Assembly (NCBI RefSeq): GCF_019966575.1
Contig: NZ_JAINFK010000008.1
Coordinates: 61,765-125,764, forward strand
Reading direction: 5' to 3'
Source: Oricola cellulosilytica
GTDB taxonomy: Bacteria; Pseudomonadota; Alphaproteobacteria; Rhizobiales; Rhizobiaceae
Length of the DNA: 64,000 nucleotides
Position numbers and translations under genes: made by a program. Under the pieces are notes generated by a model, which made no database searches, was not told the DNA's origin, and was given only the letters and a program-made list of their open reading frames with translations. Below are positions 1 to 7,965 of the stretch, in pieces (position 1 is the stretch's first letter; each line of letters opens with the position of its first letter).

Positions 1-594
1 GTGCCGACACGATTGTTCCGCATGTCGTTCACCGGCGAGACCGGTTTCGAAATCAACGTGCCGGCAGACTATGGCAGGCAGGTGTGGGAGAAGGTGTATG
101 AGCGCGGCAAGTCCATGGGGATGTGTCTCTACGGGACTGAGACCATGCATGTCCTGCGCGCGGAAAAGGGCTACATCATCGTCGGCCAGGACACCGACGG
201 AACCGTCACGCCTTACGATGCGGGGCTGGGATGGGCGGTCGGCAAGAACAAGACGGATTTTGTCGGCATCCGCGGATTGAAGCGCCCGGATCTGGTTGCC
301 GATGGCCGCAGGCAACTCGTCGGGTTGAAAGTGAAGGACGGCAAGACCGTGCTCGAGGAGGGGGCGCAGATCGTCGCCGACCCGAACCAGCCAGTGCCGA
401 TGAAGATGATCGGCTGGGTGTCGTCCTCCTACTGGTCGGAAAATTGCGGCCGCCCGATCGCGCTCGCATTGGTCGAGGGCGGTTTTGAACGAATGGGCAG
501 GACTCTCTACGTGCCGATGCCCGACCGGGCGATCGAGGTCGAGGTGACGGGAACGGTGTTCTTTGATGAAGAGGGAGGTCGTATCAATGGTTGA
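1..594 (+). CDS. soxA: Sarcosine oxidase alpha subunit, C-terminal part (runs off left edge)
   Basis: Only the last 197 or so residues are in the window; the reading frame is open to base 1, so the start lies upstream. The visible part is the T-protein (GcvT-like) folate-binding module that forms the C-terminal half of the alpha subunit of heterotetrameric sarcosine oxidase, with the hallmarks SFTGETGFEINVP near the beginning and GTETMHVLRAEKGYIIVGQD further on. The complex oxidatively demethylates sarcosine to glycine and passes the one-carbon unit to tetrahydrofolate. The stop codon overlaps the start of soxG, so the two are translationally coupled, as in known soxBDAG operons. Family assignment is firm; only the truncation limits it. 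Confidence 0.93.
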   Translation: MPTRLFRMSFTGETGFEINVPADYGRQVWEKVYERGKSMGMCLYGTETMHVLRAEKGYIIVGQDTDGTVTPYDAGLGWAVGKNKTDFVGIRGLKRPDLVADGRRQLVGLKVKDGKTVLEEGAQIVADPNQPVPMKMIGWVSSSYWSENCGRPIALALVEGGFERMGRTLYVPMPDRAIEVEVTGTVFFDEEGGRING

Positions 595-1135
595 GGCCAC
601 GACACTCCAGCGCACACTGCCGCTCGAAGGCCGCGTATCCAGCGGGCCAAGAGTGACGATCCGTCCTGCGCCAACGGCGCAACGGGTTTCCCTGCGCGCT
701 TCGGCGGACGCGGTTTCGGCAGTCTCGAAGGGACTGGGGGTTGATCTGCCGATAACGCCGAAACAATCGGCGCGGGCCGGAGCGCGGGCCGTTCTCTGGC
801 TGGGGCCGGACGAGTGGCTGGTCATCGAGGAAGGGGAGCGCGATCTCCTGGCCGATCTCGGGCGGGCGAAAGCGCTTTATTCGGCGGTCGACGTGTCCCA
901 TCGCAACACGGCCATCGTTGTTTCCGGTCCGGCCGCCGCCGATACCCTCAATGCGGGCTGCCCGCAGGATTTGTCTCTCGAAGCCTTTCCGGTCGGGGCC
1001 TGTTCGCGCACGGTGCTTGGCAAGATCGAGATCGTTCTCTACCGCACGGCCGAGGATGTCTTCCGGGTCGAATGCTGGCGTTCGTTCTCCCAATACGCCT
1101 TCGCGTTTCTGGCAGAGGCGGCGCGGGCGCGCTAG
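587..1135 (+). CDS. soxG: Sarcosine oxidase gamma subunit
   Basis: This 182-residue protein has the size and motifs of SoxG, the small subunit that packs against the alpha subunit of sarcosine oxidase. Visible signatures are LWLGPDEWLVI, SAVDVSHRNTAIVVSGP and the C-terminal VECWRSFSQYAFAFL. I start at the ATG at 587 because a GAGGGAGG ribosome-binding site lies just upstream at 571-578 and the start overlaps the last codons of soxA; an ATG 24 bases earlier is possible but less well placed. The gene closes the sox operon. The next gene is on the opposite strand. Confidence 0.92.
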   Translation: MVEATTLQRTLPLEGRVSSGPRVTIRPAPTAQRVSLRASADAVSAVSKGLGVDLPITPKQSARAGARAVLWLGPDEWLVIEEGERDLLADLGRAKALYSAVDVSHRNTAIVVSGPAAADTLNAGCPQDLSLEAFPVGACSRTVLGKIEIVLYRTAEDVFRVECWRSFSQYAFAFLAEAARAR

Positions 1136-1142
1136 CCCGCGC

Positions 1143-1613
1143 TCATTCCCTCGGCTCGACGACCGCGAGTGTCAGCCAAGTCGCGGTGAGCGCCGGTTTT
1201 ACGCTGTTTTCGATTTCCAGCGTCACGTCATAGGTCGACAGCACCCGCCCGGACGGACGGACATCGGCGTTCGCCAGCTTGAAGAGGGCACGTACGCGGG
1301 CGCCTGACCTGACCGGCGCCATGAAGCGGACCCTATCGAAACCGTAGTTGATTCCCATTGTCGCACCATCGAGTGGGGGAAGCGCCTCGTAGGCGAGGGT
1401 CGAGAGAAGCGAAAGCGTGAGGAACCCGTGGGCAATGGTCCCGCCGAACGGCGTTTCCCTCGCGGCGCGTCCGGCGTCCAGATGGATCCACTGGTGATCA
1501 TCGGTCGCCTCGGCGAACTGCCCGATCATCTCCTGCGTCACCGTTCGCCATTCCGAGCGGCCGATTTCGGTCCCGATGGCGCCGGGAATGTCGTCGAGGG
1601 TTATCGTTTTCAT
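1143..1613 (-). CDS. MaoC family hotdog-fold dehydratase
   Basis: The 156-residue product is a single MaoC (R-hydratase) hotdog domain. The hydratase-type motif is visible as FAEATDDHQWIHLD with the catalytic Asp/His pair, followed by GGTIAHGFLTLSLL, which normally forms the core helix. Family members hydrate enoyl-CoA thioesters, often in (R)-3-hydroxyacyl-CoA or beta-oxidation side routes. The CoA substrate cannot be read from the sequence. It is convergent with soxG and lies 106 bases from the end of the RpiR regulator on the same strand, so the two may be transcribed together, but nothing ties it to the TRAP operon chemistry. Confidence 0.88.
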   Translation of the reverse strand: MKTITLDDIPGAIGTEIGRSEWRTVTQEMIGQFAEATDDHQWIHLDAGRAARETPFGGTIAHGFLTLSLLSTLAYEALPPLDGATMGINYGFDRVRFMAPVRSGARVRALFKLANADVRPSGRVLSTYDVTLEIENSVKPALTATWLTLAVVEPRE

Positions 1614-1719
1614 GCCGTTTCGCTTCGCCGGTGGTCACTGACAGGAGCGCTACCATGTGCCAGCCGGCGGGAAAACCGCCTCGATTATTTTAGCGCGTTG
1701 CGGCTACTTGACGCGCGGT

Positions 1720-2634
1720 TCAGACGAATTTGCGGAAAATCCTGGTGTGATCGAACATGTCCTCCAGTTCGTTCATCCGCAGCTTCGTGCGCTCCCAGGA
1801 CGCCTCCTGAATTGCTGTGATCAGCGTTTCGGTGAGGAGCAGGAGCGTGATTGTCGAATCCCAGGCCGATGGCGCCTCGATCCGGCAACTGAACGTATAT
1901 TGTGCGTACTCGCGGACCGGCGATTGCCACTGATCGGTGATCAGAACGATGGTCGCGCCGCGCTTGCTCGCCATTTCCGCCAGTTTCAGCGTGCTGTTTT
2001 CGTAGCGGCGGATGTCGTAGATGACGACGACGTCGCTGGAGCTGACGTCGAGCAGGCTGTGCGGCCAGGCATTCGATGTCGAGCGGATATGCTCAACACC
2101 CTTGCGCATTACCTGCATGTGCATGTGAAAATAGTCCGAAAGCGCATGCGTAATGCGCCCCCCGGCAATGAAGACGTTGTGGCGCTCATCGGCCAGCAAT
2201 CCCGTCACGCGATCGAATTGCTCTGGATCGACATGGGCGAGCGTCTGGCGGATGTTTTGCGTCACGACCTCGGTGAACCGATTGAGAATATGTCCCTGTG
2301 GTGCGGTTTGCGCCCAGTTCTCGTGCTTGGCGATCGGATCTGAAAATCGGGCTTCAAGTTCGCCGCGCAGGGCTTCCTGAAAGTCCGGAAAACCCGAATA
2401 GCCGAGCTTCTGGACCATACGCGCGACGGTCGGCGTGGAAACGCCCGCGCTCTCCGCCAACCGCGTGATGCTTCCAAGCCCCGACATCGGATAGTTTTCT
2501 AGAATGGTGTCAGTCAATTGGCGTTCTGCGCGGGTCAGCGCGTCGAAGATGGACTTTATCCGCTCGTGAATGGTGCCGGTCAACGTGCTTCTTCCGTCAT
2601 CGTCGTGCATCTTTTGTAAGCATAGCGTCAGCAT
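1720..2634 (-). CDS. RpiR/MurR-type transcriptional regulator (HTH plus SIS)
   Basis: This 304-residue protein has an N-terminal helix-turn-helix of the RpiR class (about residues 30-100; SITRLAESAGVSTPTVARMV is the recognition unit) and a C-terminal SIS domain (about 140-270, IAGGRITHALSDYFHMHM) that in this family senses a phosphorylated sugar or other small metabolite. It is divergent from the 2715-10490 operon with only 80 bases between the start codons, the classic layout of a local regulator. A dyad at 2643-2660 is a candidate binding site. A second ATG eight codons in (2610) is an alternative start. The ligand is unknown; a non-sugar ligand is plausible given the operon it faces. Confidence 0.9.
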   Translation of the reverse strand: MLTLCLQKMHDDDGRSTLTGTIHERIKSIFDALTRAERQLTDTILENYPMSGLGSITRLAESAGVSTPTVARMVQKLGYSGFPDFQEALRGELEARFSDPIAKHENWAQTAPQGHILNRFTEVVTQNIRQTLAHVDPEQFDRVTGLLADERHNVFIAGGRITHALSDYFHMHMQVMRKGVEHIRSTSNAWPHSLLDVSSSDVVVIYDIRRYENSTLKLAEMASKRGATIVLITDQWQSPVREYAQYTFSCRIEAPSAWDSTITLLLLTETLITAIQEASWERTKLRMNELEDMFDHTRIFRKFV

Positions 2635-2642
2635 CTCAAATG

Positions 2643-2660
2643 CTGAAGAAAATTTTTCAG
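2643..2660. promoter_or_regulatory. Candidate RpiR operator upstream of the TRAP operon
   Basis: CTGAAGAAAATTTTTCAG is an imperfect dyad (14 of 18 positions symmetric) in the 80-base gap between the divergent RpiR gene and the operon it probably controls. A perfect -35-like TTGACA lies 8 bases downstream at 2669-2674; the matching -10 around 2693-2698 is poor. A GAAA/TTTC-rich palindrome here fits an autoregulating RpiR protein, but the site is inferred from position and symmetry only. Confidence 0.45.
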
Positions 2661-2714
2661 AAAAGGAATTGACACGCTGACCTCCCCTGAACGATCTTCT
2701 TCACGGGAGACAGG

Positions 2715-3479
2715 ATGACGCGGGAAATCCAGCCATTTGATGCAGTGAAGACCGAGGGACCGGAGGGGCGGTCGCCGGTGCTTTTCCTGTGTGAACATGC
2801 GTCACGCGCCTTTCCGGAATCCTTCGGCGAACTTGGCCTTACCGAGGAGGTGCGCCAAAGCCACGTTGCATGGGATCCGGGTGCGTTGCCAGTCGCGCAG
2901 AACCTGGCAAGGACATTCGATGCGCCGCTGGTCAGGGGTGCGGTTTCGCGCCTCCTCTATGATTGTAATCGTCCGCCGGAAGCTGCGGATGCGGTACCGG
3001 CGAAAAGCGAGATCTTCGAGATCCCGGGCAATATCGGTCTCAGCGAGCAGGAACGGCAGCGGCGGGTCGATCTTATCTACCGGCCGTTCTGCACGGCGGT
3101 GGATACGGCTGTCGCCGAGGCCCAGCCATTGGCGATCGTGACGGTGCACAGTTTCACGCCGGTGTATTTCGGCAAACCGCGTGCAGTCGAAATTGGTCTG
3201 CTGCATGACACGGATAGCCGTCTCGCGGACGCGATGCTCGACCGGTCCGGAAAGGTTGAATTGAAGGTCGCACGCAACCAGCCTTACGGTCCCGGGGACG
3301 GGGTCATGCATTCATTGCGGCTGCATGCAGAGAGCCGCGGATTGCTCAATGTGATGATCGAGATCCGCAACGATTTGGTTGCGCAGGAAGATGCTCAAGA
3401 GCGTGTCGCCGGTGATCTTGCGACACTCTTGGAATCGGCGTTCGCCAAATGCGGGGTAAGCCGGGAGACGACAAGCTGA
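2715..3479 (+). CDS. N-formylglutamate amidohydrolase family protein (catabolic operon copy)
   Basis: The 254-residue product belongs to the N-formylglutamate amidohydrolase (HutG/FGase) family of zinc amidohydrolases. Recognisable blocks are VLFLCEHASRAFP, a metal-ligand region, SRLLYDCNRPP, IVTVHSFTPVYFG and the C-terminal VMIEIRNDLV. It is clearly different from the second family member at 11747. It is the first gene of the operon (GGGAG site at 2704-2708) and its stop overlaps the TRAP small subunit start by one base. Since the operon also encodes a glutamine-synthetase-like ligase, an attractive inference is that it hydrolyses a gamma-glutamyl or N-acyl amide rather than formylglutamate from histidine; no other hut gene is present. 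Confidence 0.88.
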   Translation: MTREIQPFDAVKTEGPEGRSPVLFLCEHASRAFPESFGELGLTEEVRQSHVAWDPGALPVAQNLARTFDAPLVRGAVSRLLYDCNRPPEAADAVPAKSEIFEIPGNIGLSEQERQRRVDLIYRPFCTAVDTAVAEAQPLAIVTVHSFTPVYFGKPRAVEIGLLHDTDSRLADAMLDRSGKVELKVARNQPYGPGDGVMHSLRLHAESRGLLNVMIEIRNDLVAQEDAQERVAGDLATLLESAFAKCGVSRETTS

Positions 3480-4093
3480 TGCACCGTCTGCTCTTAGCCT
3501 ATGTGCGCGTCGTCGACGGTCTGAATCGCCGGGTCGGACGGGTGATGATGTATGGCATCTTCGCCATGATGGCGATCCTTCTCTGGTCGGCCTTCACGAA
3601 GGTCGGCAGCGATATGGGGTTCGGCATCAATCCCTCGCTCTGGACGCTGGAGATGGCCCAGTTCGCGATGGTGGCCTATTACATCCTCGGCGGTCCCTAT
3701 TCGATCCAGATCGGATCGAACGTACGGATGGACCTGTTCTACGGGAACTGGTCGAACCGCAAGAGGGCCTGGGTAGACGCCTTCACCGTGCTGTTCCTGA
3801 TCTGCTACCTTTTCGTGCTCTTGTGGGGCGGGGTCAGTTCGGCCTCCTATTCGCTCGGCCATTTCTCGGGCGAGCCGATCACCTTCTTCTCCGGGATCAT
3901 CGGAGCATTCTTCACCGGCGGGGCCGAAGCCGTAGCCGAAGAGGTCGGATTCATGGAACGCAGTGCGACGGCATGGCGCCCGTATTTGTGGCCGATCAAA
4001 CTGATCATGGTACTTGGCATCTTCCTGATGCTTCTGCAGGCGGTCTCGGAGTTCTTCAAGGACATTCTCAGGATCCGGGGGATCACGATCTGA
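3479..4093 (+). CDS. dctQ: TRAP transporter small membrane subunit (DctQ type)
   Basis: The 204-residue protein has four hydrophobic stretches (roughly residues 20-45, 60-80, 100-120 and 170-195) in the pattern of DctQ subunits. It is longer than the usual 160-180 residues because of a loop between the third and fourth helices. It works with the DctM channel and the periplasmic binding protein to import organic acids or related solutes using an ion gradient. The ATG at 3479 overlaps the stop of the preceding amidohydrolase, and its own stop overlaps the dctM start (TGATG), so all three are translationally coupled. An in-frame GTG or ATG further upstream would sit inside the preceding gene and is unlikely. 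Confidence 0.88.
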   Translation: MHRLLLAYVRVVDGLNRRVGRVMMYGIFAMMAILLWSAFTKVGSDMGFGINPSLWTLEMAQFAMVAYYILGGPYSIQIGSNVRMDLFYGNWSNRKRAWVDAFTVLFLICYLFVLLWGGVSSASYSLGHFSGEPITFFSGIIGAFFTGGAEAVAEEVGFMERSATAWRPYLWPIKLIMVLGIFLMLLQAVSEFFKDILRIRGITI

Positions 4094-5418
4094 TGTCCTA
4101 CGAGTTGATCGCAATCCTCATGTTCTCGACCATGATGCTGATGCTGTTCACGGGGCAGCGGGTGTTCGGCGCGATCGGGTTCGTGGCCGTGGTGGCGGCG
4201 CTGCTTCTGTGGGGCGATCAGGGCGGATTCGATCTGGGCTTTTCCGCAGCGATGAAGCTGATGAAGTGGTATCCGCTTCTGACCCTGCCGATGTTTATCT
4301 TCATGGGCTACGTGTTGTCGGAATCGAAAATCGCCGACGATTTGTACCGAATGTTTCACGTCTGGACCGGCGGGATGCCTGGGGGGCTCGCGATGGGCAC
4401 GATCGGCCTGATGGTGCTGATTTCGGCCATGAACGGGCTCAGCGTCGCGGGCATGGCCATCGGCGCCACGATCGCGCTGCCGGAACTCTTGAAGCGAAAC
4501 TACGACAAGCTGATGGTCACCGGCGTCATCCAGGCGGGATCGAGCCTGGGCATTCTTGTTCCTCCCTCGGTCGTTCTGGTGCTTTACGCGATGATCGCGC
4601 GACAGCCAGTGGGTCAGCTCTGGCTCGCCGGGGTCTTTCCGGGGCTCATGATGGCGGCACTGTTCGTCATCTACATCTTCATCCGCTGCCGCATCACGCC
4701 GTCCCTTGGTCCCGTTTTGCCGCCCGATCAGCGGGACGTGGGTTGGGGCGAAAAACTGCGGCTTTTGAGGGCGGGGCTTTTACCGGTGTTCATCTTCGCC
4801 GTGATGATGGTGCCGTTTGTCAATGGCTGGACATCCCTCGTCGAAAGCTCTGCAATTGGCGCCCTGGCCGCGTTCTTCGCGGCGGTCGTCAAGGGGCGAA
4901 TGACGCGCGACGTATTCGAGACGTCGGTTCGCAACACGCTCGGCATCAGCTGCATGTTCATGTGGATCATCCTGGCCGCCCTTGCCTTCGGCGCAGTTTT
5001 CGACGGGCTGGGCGCTGTCAAGGCCATCGAAGGGTTGTTCACAGAAAGGCTGGGGTTGAGCCCGTGGATGATCCTGATCCTGATGCAGCTGTCATTTATT
5101 CTTCTGGGCACGTTTCTGGACGATACAGCGATGTTGGTGATCGTGGCGCCGCTCTACGTGCCGCTGGTGGGTGCGCTCGGTTTCGATCTGGTCTGGTACG
5201 GGGTGCTCTACACGATCACGTGCCAGATCGCGTACATGACGCCACCCTTCGGATACAATTTGTTTTTGATGCGCGCGATGGCTCCGCCGGAGATCTCGCT
5301 GCGCGACATCTATCGCTCGATCATCCCGTTCGTGATGGTGATGATGCTGGCGCTGACGCTGGTCATGGTTTTCCCCGAGATCGCCCTGTGGCTACCGGAT
5401 CATGTCTATGGAAAATAA
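4093..5418 (+). CDS. dctM: TRAP transporter large membrane subunit (DctM type)
   Basis: This 441-residue, very hydrophobic protein (about 11-12 membrane segments) is the DctM channel subunit. Family signatures include the internal repeat around GLSVAGMAIGATIALPELLK and the IQAGSSLGILVPPSVVLVLY block in the middle, and LLGTFLDDTAMLVIVAPLYVP towards the C-terminus. It starts at the ATG overlapping the dctQ stop. With dctQ and dctP it makes a complete TRAP importer, here placed between two enzymes of a catabolic operon, so the imported solute is most likely the pathway substrate. Confidence 0.92.
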   Translation: MSYELIAILMFSTMMLMLFTGQRVFGAIGFVAVVAALLLWGDQGGFDLGFSAAMKLMKWYPLLTLPMFIFMGYVLSESKIADDLYRMFHVWTGGMPGGLAMGTIGLMVLISAMNGLSVAGMAIGATIALPELLKRNYDKLMVTGVIQAGSSLGILVPPSVVLVLYAMIARQPVGQLWLAGVFPGLMMAALFVIYIFIRCRITPSLGPVLPPDQRDVGWGEKLRLLRAGLLPVFIFAVMMVPFVNGWTSLVESSAIGALAAFFAAVVKGRMTRDVFETSVRNTLGISCMFMWIILAALAFGAVFDGLGAVKAIEGLFTERLGLSPWMILILMQLSFILLGTFLDDTAMLVIVAPLYVPLVGALGFDLVWYGVLYTITCQIAYMTPPFGYNLFLMRAMAPPEISLRDIYRSIIPFVMVMMLALTLVMVFPEIALWLPDHVYGK

Positions 5419-5478
5419 ACGAAAGAAGACTCCGAGGAAGGAGCGGATCAACAGCAACCCCAACAAGGAGATTTCCAA

Positions 5479-6516
5479 ATGACCTCAAGACGCTCATTTT
5501 TGCGTACAGCCGGTCTCGGCGGCGCGGCGGTTCTTGCAAGTCCGGCCATCGTCAAGGCCCAGGCACCGATCAAGTGGCGGTTCCAGACCTATGCGGGCGC
5601 CGCCCTCGGCGAGCATGTGACCAAGCCCATGGTGGATTTCGTCAACAACGCCGCGAATGGCGAGATGGAAATCGAACTGTTCTATGCCGACCAGATTGTC
5701 CCCACAGGCGAATTGTTCCAGGCGCTACAGCGCGGAACAATCGATGCGGTGCATTCGGACGATGACTCGATGGCGTCGCCGACGCCGCTGCGCCAGTTTG
5801 GCGGTTACTTCCCCTTCGCGACAAAGCATATCCTCGACGTTCCGGTGCTGTTCAACCAGTACGGCTTGGCCGATATCTGGCGGTCGGAATACGAAAAGGT
5901 CGGTGTCGCTTGGATTTCGGCGGCAGGGCAGGACCCGTGCAACTTCAACACCAAGAAGGAAATTACCTCGGTCGCCGATCTGGACGGACTCAAGCTCTAC
6001 ACCTTCCCGACCGCGGGCCGGTTCCTGGCCAAGTTCGGCGTGGTGCCGGTGTCGATCCCTTATGAGGATGCGGAAGTTGCCGTGCAGACCGGCGAGCTCG
6101 ACGGTATGGCCTGGTCGGGTATCACCGAGGATTACACGGTCGGCTGGGCCGATGTGACCGACCACTTCCTGACCAACAACATTTCGGGTGCCTGGATCGG
6201 GTCGTGGTTCGTCAACCAGCAACGCTGGGCGGACCTGCCGGAACATCTCAAGCAACTTGTCATGGCGGCCACCCAGGCTGGGCATACCTACCGCAACCAG
6301 TGGTACTGGGGGGGCGAGGCCCGGCTCCGGGCGCGCGGCGACAAGCTGGACCTACGCACCGTGCCGGCGGATGAATGGGCACAGGTGGAAGATGCCGCGA
6401 AGGAATTCTGGAACGAGGTCGCCGAGGAGGGCGAACTTCAGGAGAAGATCGTGGGTATCTTCCGCGAGTACAACGAGGTGATCAACCAGGCGGGCCCGCC
6501 CTACACCAACAGTTGA
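5479..6516 (+). CDS. dctP: TRAP transporter periplasmic solute-binding protein (DctP type)
   Basis: The 345-residue protein starts with a twin-arginine signal (MTSRRSFLRTAGLGGAAVLA, cleavage near VKAQA), so it is probably exported folded by the Tat system. The mature part is a DctP/SmoM-type binding protein, with ADQIVPTGELFQALQRGTID and DLDGLKLYTFPTAGRFLAKF as family blocks and a conserved arginine-containing strand expected to bind a substrate carboxylate. A strong AAGGAG site sits at 5465-5470. It follows dctM by 60 bases. A hairpin just after the stop (6532-6560) may make this the most abundant mRNA segment, as is common for binding proteins. Confidence 0.92.
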   Translation: MTSRRSFLRTAGLGGAAVLASPAIVKAQAPIKWRFQTYAGAALGEHVTKPMVDFVNNAANGEMEIELFYADQIVPTGELFQALQRGTIDAVHSDDDSMASPTPLRQFGGYFPFATKHILDVPVLFNQYGLADIWRSEYEKVGVAWISAAGQDPCNFNTKKEITSVADLDGLKLYTFPTAGRFLAKFGVVPVSIPYEDAEVAVQTGELDGMAWSGITEDYTVGWADVTDHFLTNNISGAWIGSWFVNQQRWADLPEHLKQLVMAATQAGHTYRNQWYWGGEARLRARGDKLDLRTVPADEWAQVEDAAKEFWNEVAEEGELQEKIVGIFREYNEVINQAGPPYTNS

Positions 6517-6531
6517 TCACACCATCAAAGA

Positions 6532-6560
6532 GAAGCCCCGGGAAACCTGCCCGGGGCTTC
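6532..6560 (+). terminator. Hairpin between dctP and the glutamine-synthetase-like gene
   Basis: A perfect 10-bp inverted repeat (GAAGCCCCGG / CCGGGGCTTC) with a 9-base loop lies 15 bases after the dctP stop. It lacks a U-run, so it is more likely a 3' stabilising or partial-termination element within the operon than a full terminator. The downstream gene starts only 28 bases later. Confidence 0.65.
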
Positions 6561-6587
6561 GCCATGCCATGTGAGAGGAATGCCGAA

Positions 6588-7952
6588 ATGCCGGGAAACC
6601 TGAGTCTCGATCAACTGAAGCGACTGACCGAATCCGGTGAGATCGATACCGTTTTGGCTTGCATGATCGACATGCAGGGCCGGCTGATGGGCAAGCGCTT
6701 CCACGCGCAGCATTTCGTCGAGAGCGCGTGGGAGGAAACCCATTGCTGCAACTATCTGCTTGCAACTGACCTCGAGATGCACACGGTGGCCGGTTACCGG
6801 TCGACAAGTTGGGCCGCCGGCTATGGCGACTACGTGATGCGTCCGGACATGTCGACACTCAGGCGCGCCGCCTGGCTCGACGCCACCGCGCTTGTGCTGT
6901 GCGACGTGCTCGATCACCATGGCCATCACGAAATGGCGCATTCACCGCGGGCCATGCTGCGCGCGCAGGTCACGCGGCTGGAAGACATGGGCTTCAGCCC
7001 CATTACCGCGACCGAACTGGAATTCTTCATCTTCGAGAAGAGCTTCGATGACATCCGCAAGGACGGATTTCGCGACTTGACGCCGATCTCCGGCTATAAC
7101 GAGGACTATCACATCCTGCAGACCACCAAGGAAGAGGATGTGATGCGGGCGCTTCGCAACGGCCTTTATGGGTCGGGTGTTCCCGTCGAGGGAACCAAGG
7201 GGGAGGCCGAGGCCGGCCAGGAGGAGCTGAATATCCGCTATGGAACGGCGATGGAAACCGCCGACAACCACTCGATCGCCAAACATGCCGCCAAGGAGAT
7301 CGGCTGGCAGAAGGGGCGGGCGGTGAGCTTCCTGCCGAAATGGCACGCTGACAGGGTCGGCTCGTCGAGCCATGTGCACCAGTCGCTCCAGATGCTGGAC
7401 GGCGCACCGGCATTTTACGATGCCGGGGAAGACCTCGGCATGTCGGAGACGATGCGGCACTATCTCGGCGGCCTGCTCGAATATGCCGGAGACATCACCT
7501 TCTTCCTCGCTCCGTACGTTAACAGCTACAAGCGTTTCCAGAAGGGAAGTTTCGCGCCGACCCGCAAGGTCTGGTCGGTCGACAATCGCACCGCGGCGTT
7601 CCGGATTTGCGGCGATACATCGCCCGGCGTGCGCATCGAGTGCCGGGTCGGCGGATCCGACATGAATCCCTATCTGGCGATCGCGGGCATGCTGGCTGCG
7701 GGCATCAGGGGCATCGAGGAGAAGCTCGATCCGGGCGGGCCGGCTGCGGGTGATGCTTACGAGGGAGAGGCCGCACATATTCCCTCCACATTGACGGAGG
7801 CGACCGAGGCGCTGCGCCAGTCCACGATGCTGCGTGAAGCCTTCGGCGACGAGGTCGTCGACCATTACACCCGCGCCGCCGAATGGGAGCAGGAGGCTTT
7901 CGATGCGGTGGTGACTGATTGGGAAATCGCGCGCGGTTTCGAGCGCGCCTGA
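6588..7952 (+). CDS. Glutamine synthetase-like gamma-glutamyl ligase
   Basis: The 454-residue protein has the glutamine synthetase fold: an N-terminal beta-grasp region (MIDMQGRLMGKRFHAQHF) and a C-terminal catalytic domain with ATELEFFIF, HVHQSL, NSYKRFQKGSFAPTRKVW and DNRTAAFRICGD. It resembles the GSIII/PuuA/GlnT-type group, whose members ligate glutamate to amines (putrescine, ethanolamine, isopropylamine and others) rather than ammonia, and lacks the adenylylation-loop context of housekeeping GlnA. The ATG at 6588 has a GAGAGGA site 8 bases upstream; an ATG at 6564 is the alternative. In this operon, with alcohol and aldehyde dehydrogenases and an amidohydrolase, it probably glutamylates an imported amine. 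The substrate is inference. Confidence 0.88.
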   Translation: MPGNLSLDQLKRLTESGEIDTVLACMIDMQGRLMGKRFHAQHFVESAWEETHCCNYLLATDLEMHTVAGYRSTSWAAGYGDYVMRPDMSTLRRAAWLDATALVLCDVLDHHGHHEMAHSPRAMLRAQVTRLEDMGFSPITATELEFFIFEKSFDDIRKDGFRDLTPISGYNEDYHILQTTKEEDVMRALRNGLYGSGVPVEGTKGEAEAGQEELNIRYGTAMETADNHSIAKHAAKEIGWQKGRAVSFLPKWHADRVGSSSHVHQSLQMLDGAPAFYDAGEDLGMSETMRHYLGGLLEYAGDITFFLAPYVNSYKRFQKGSFAPTRKVWSVDNRTAAFRICGDTSPGVRIECRVGGSDMNPYLAIAGMLAAGIRGIEEKLDPGGPAAGDAYEGEAAHIPSTLTEATEALRQSTMLREAFGDEVVDHYTRAAEWEQEAFDAVVTDWEIARGFERA

Positions 7953-7965
7953 GGGGTACTCCAAT

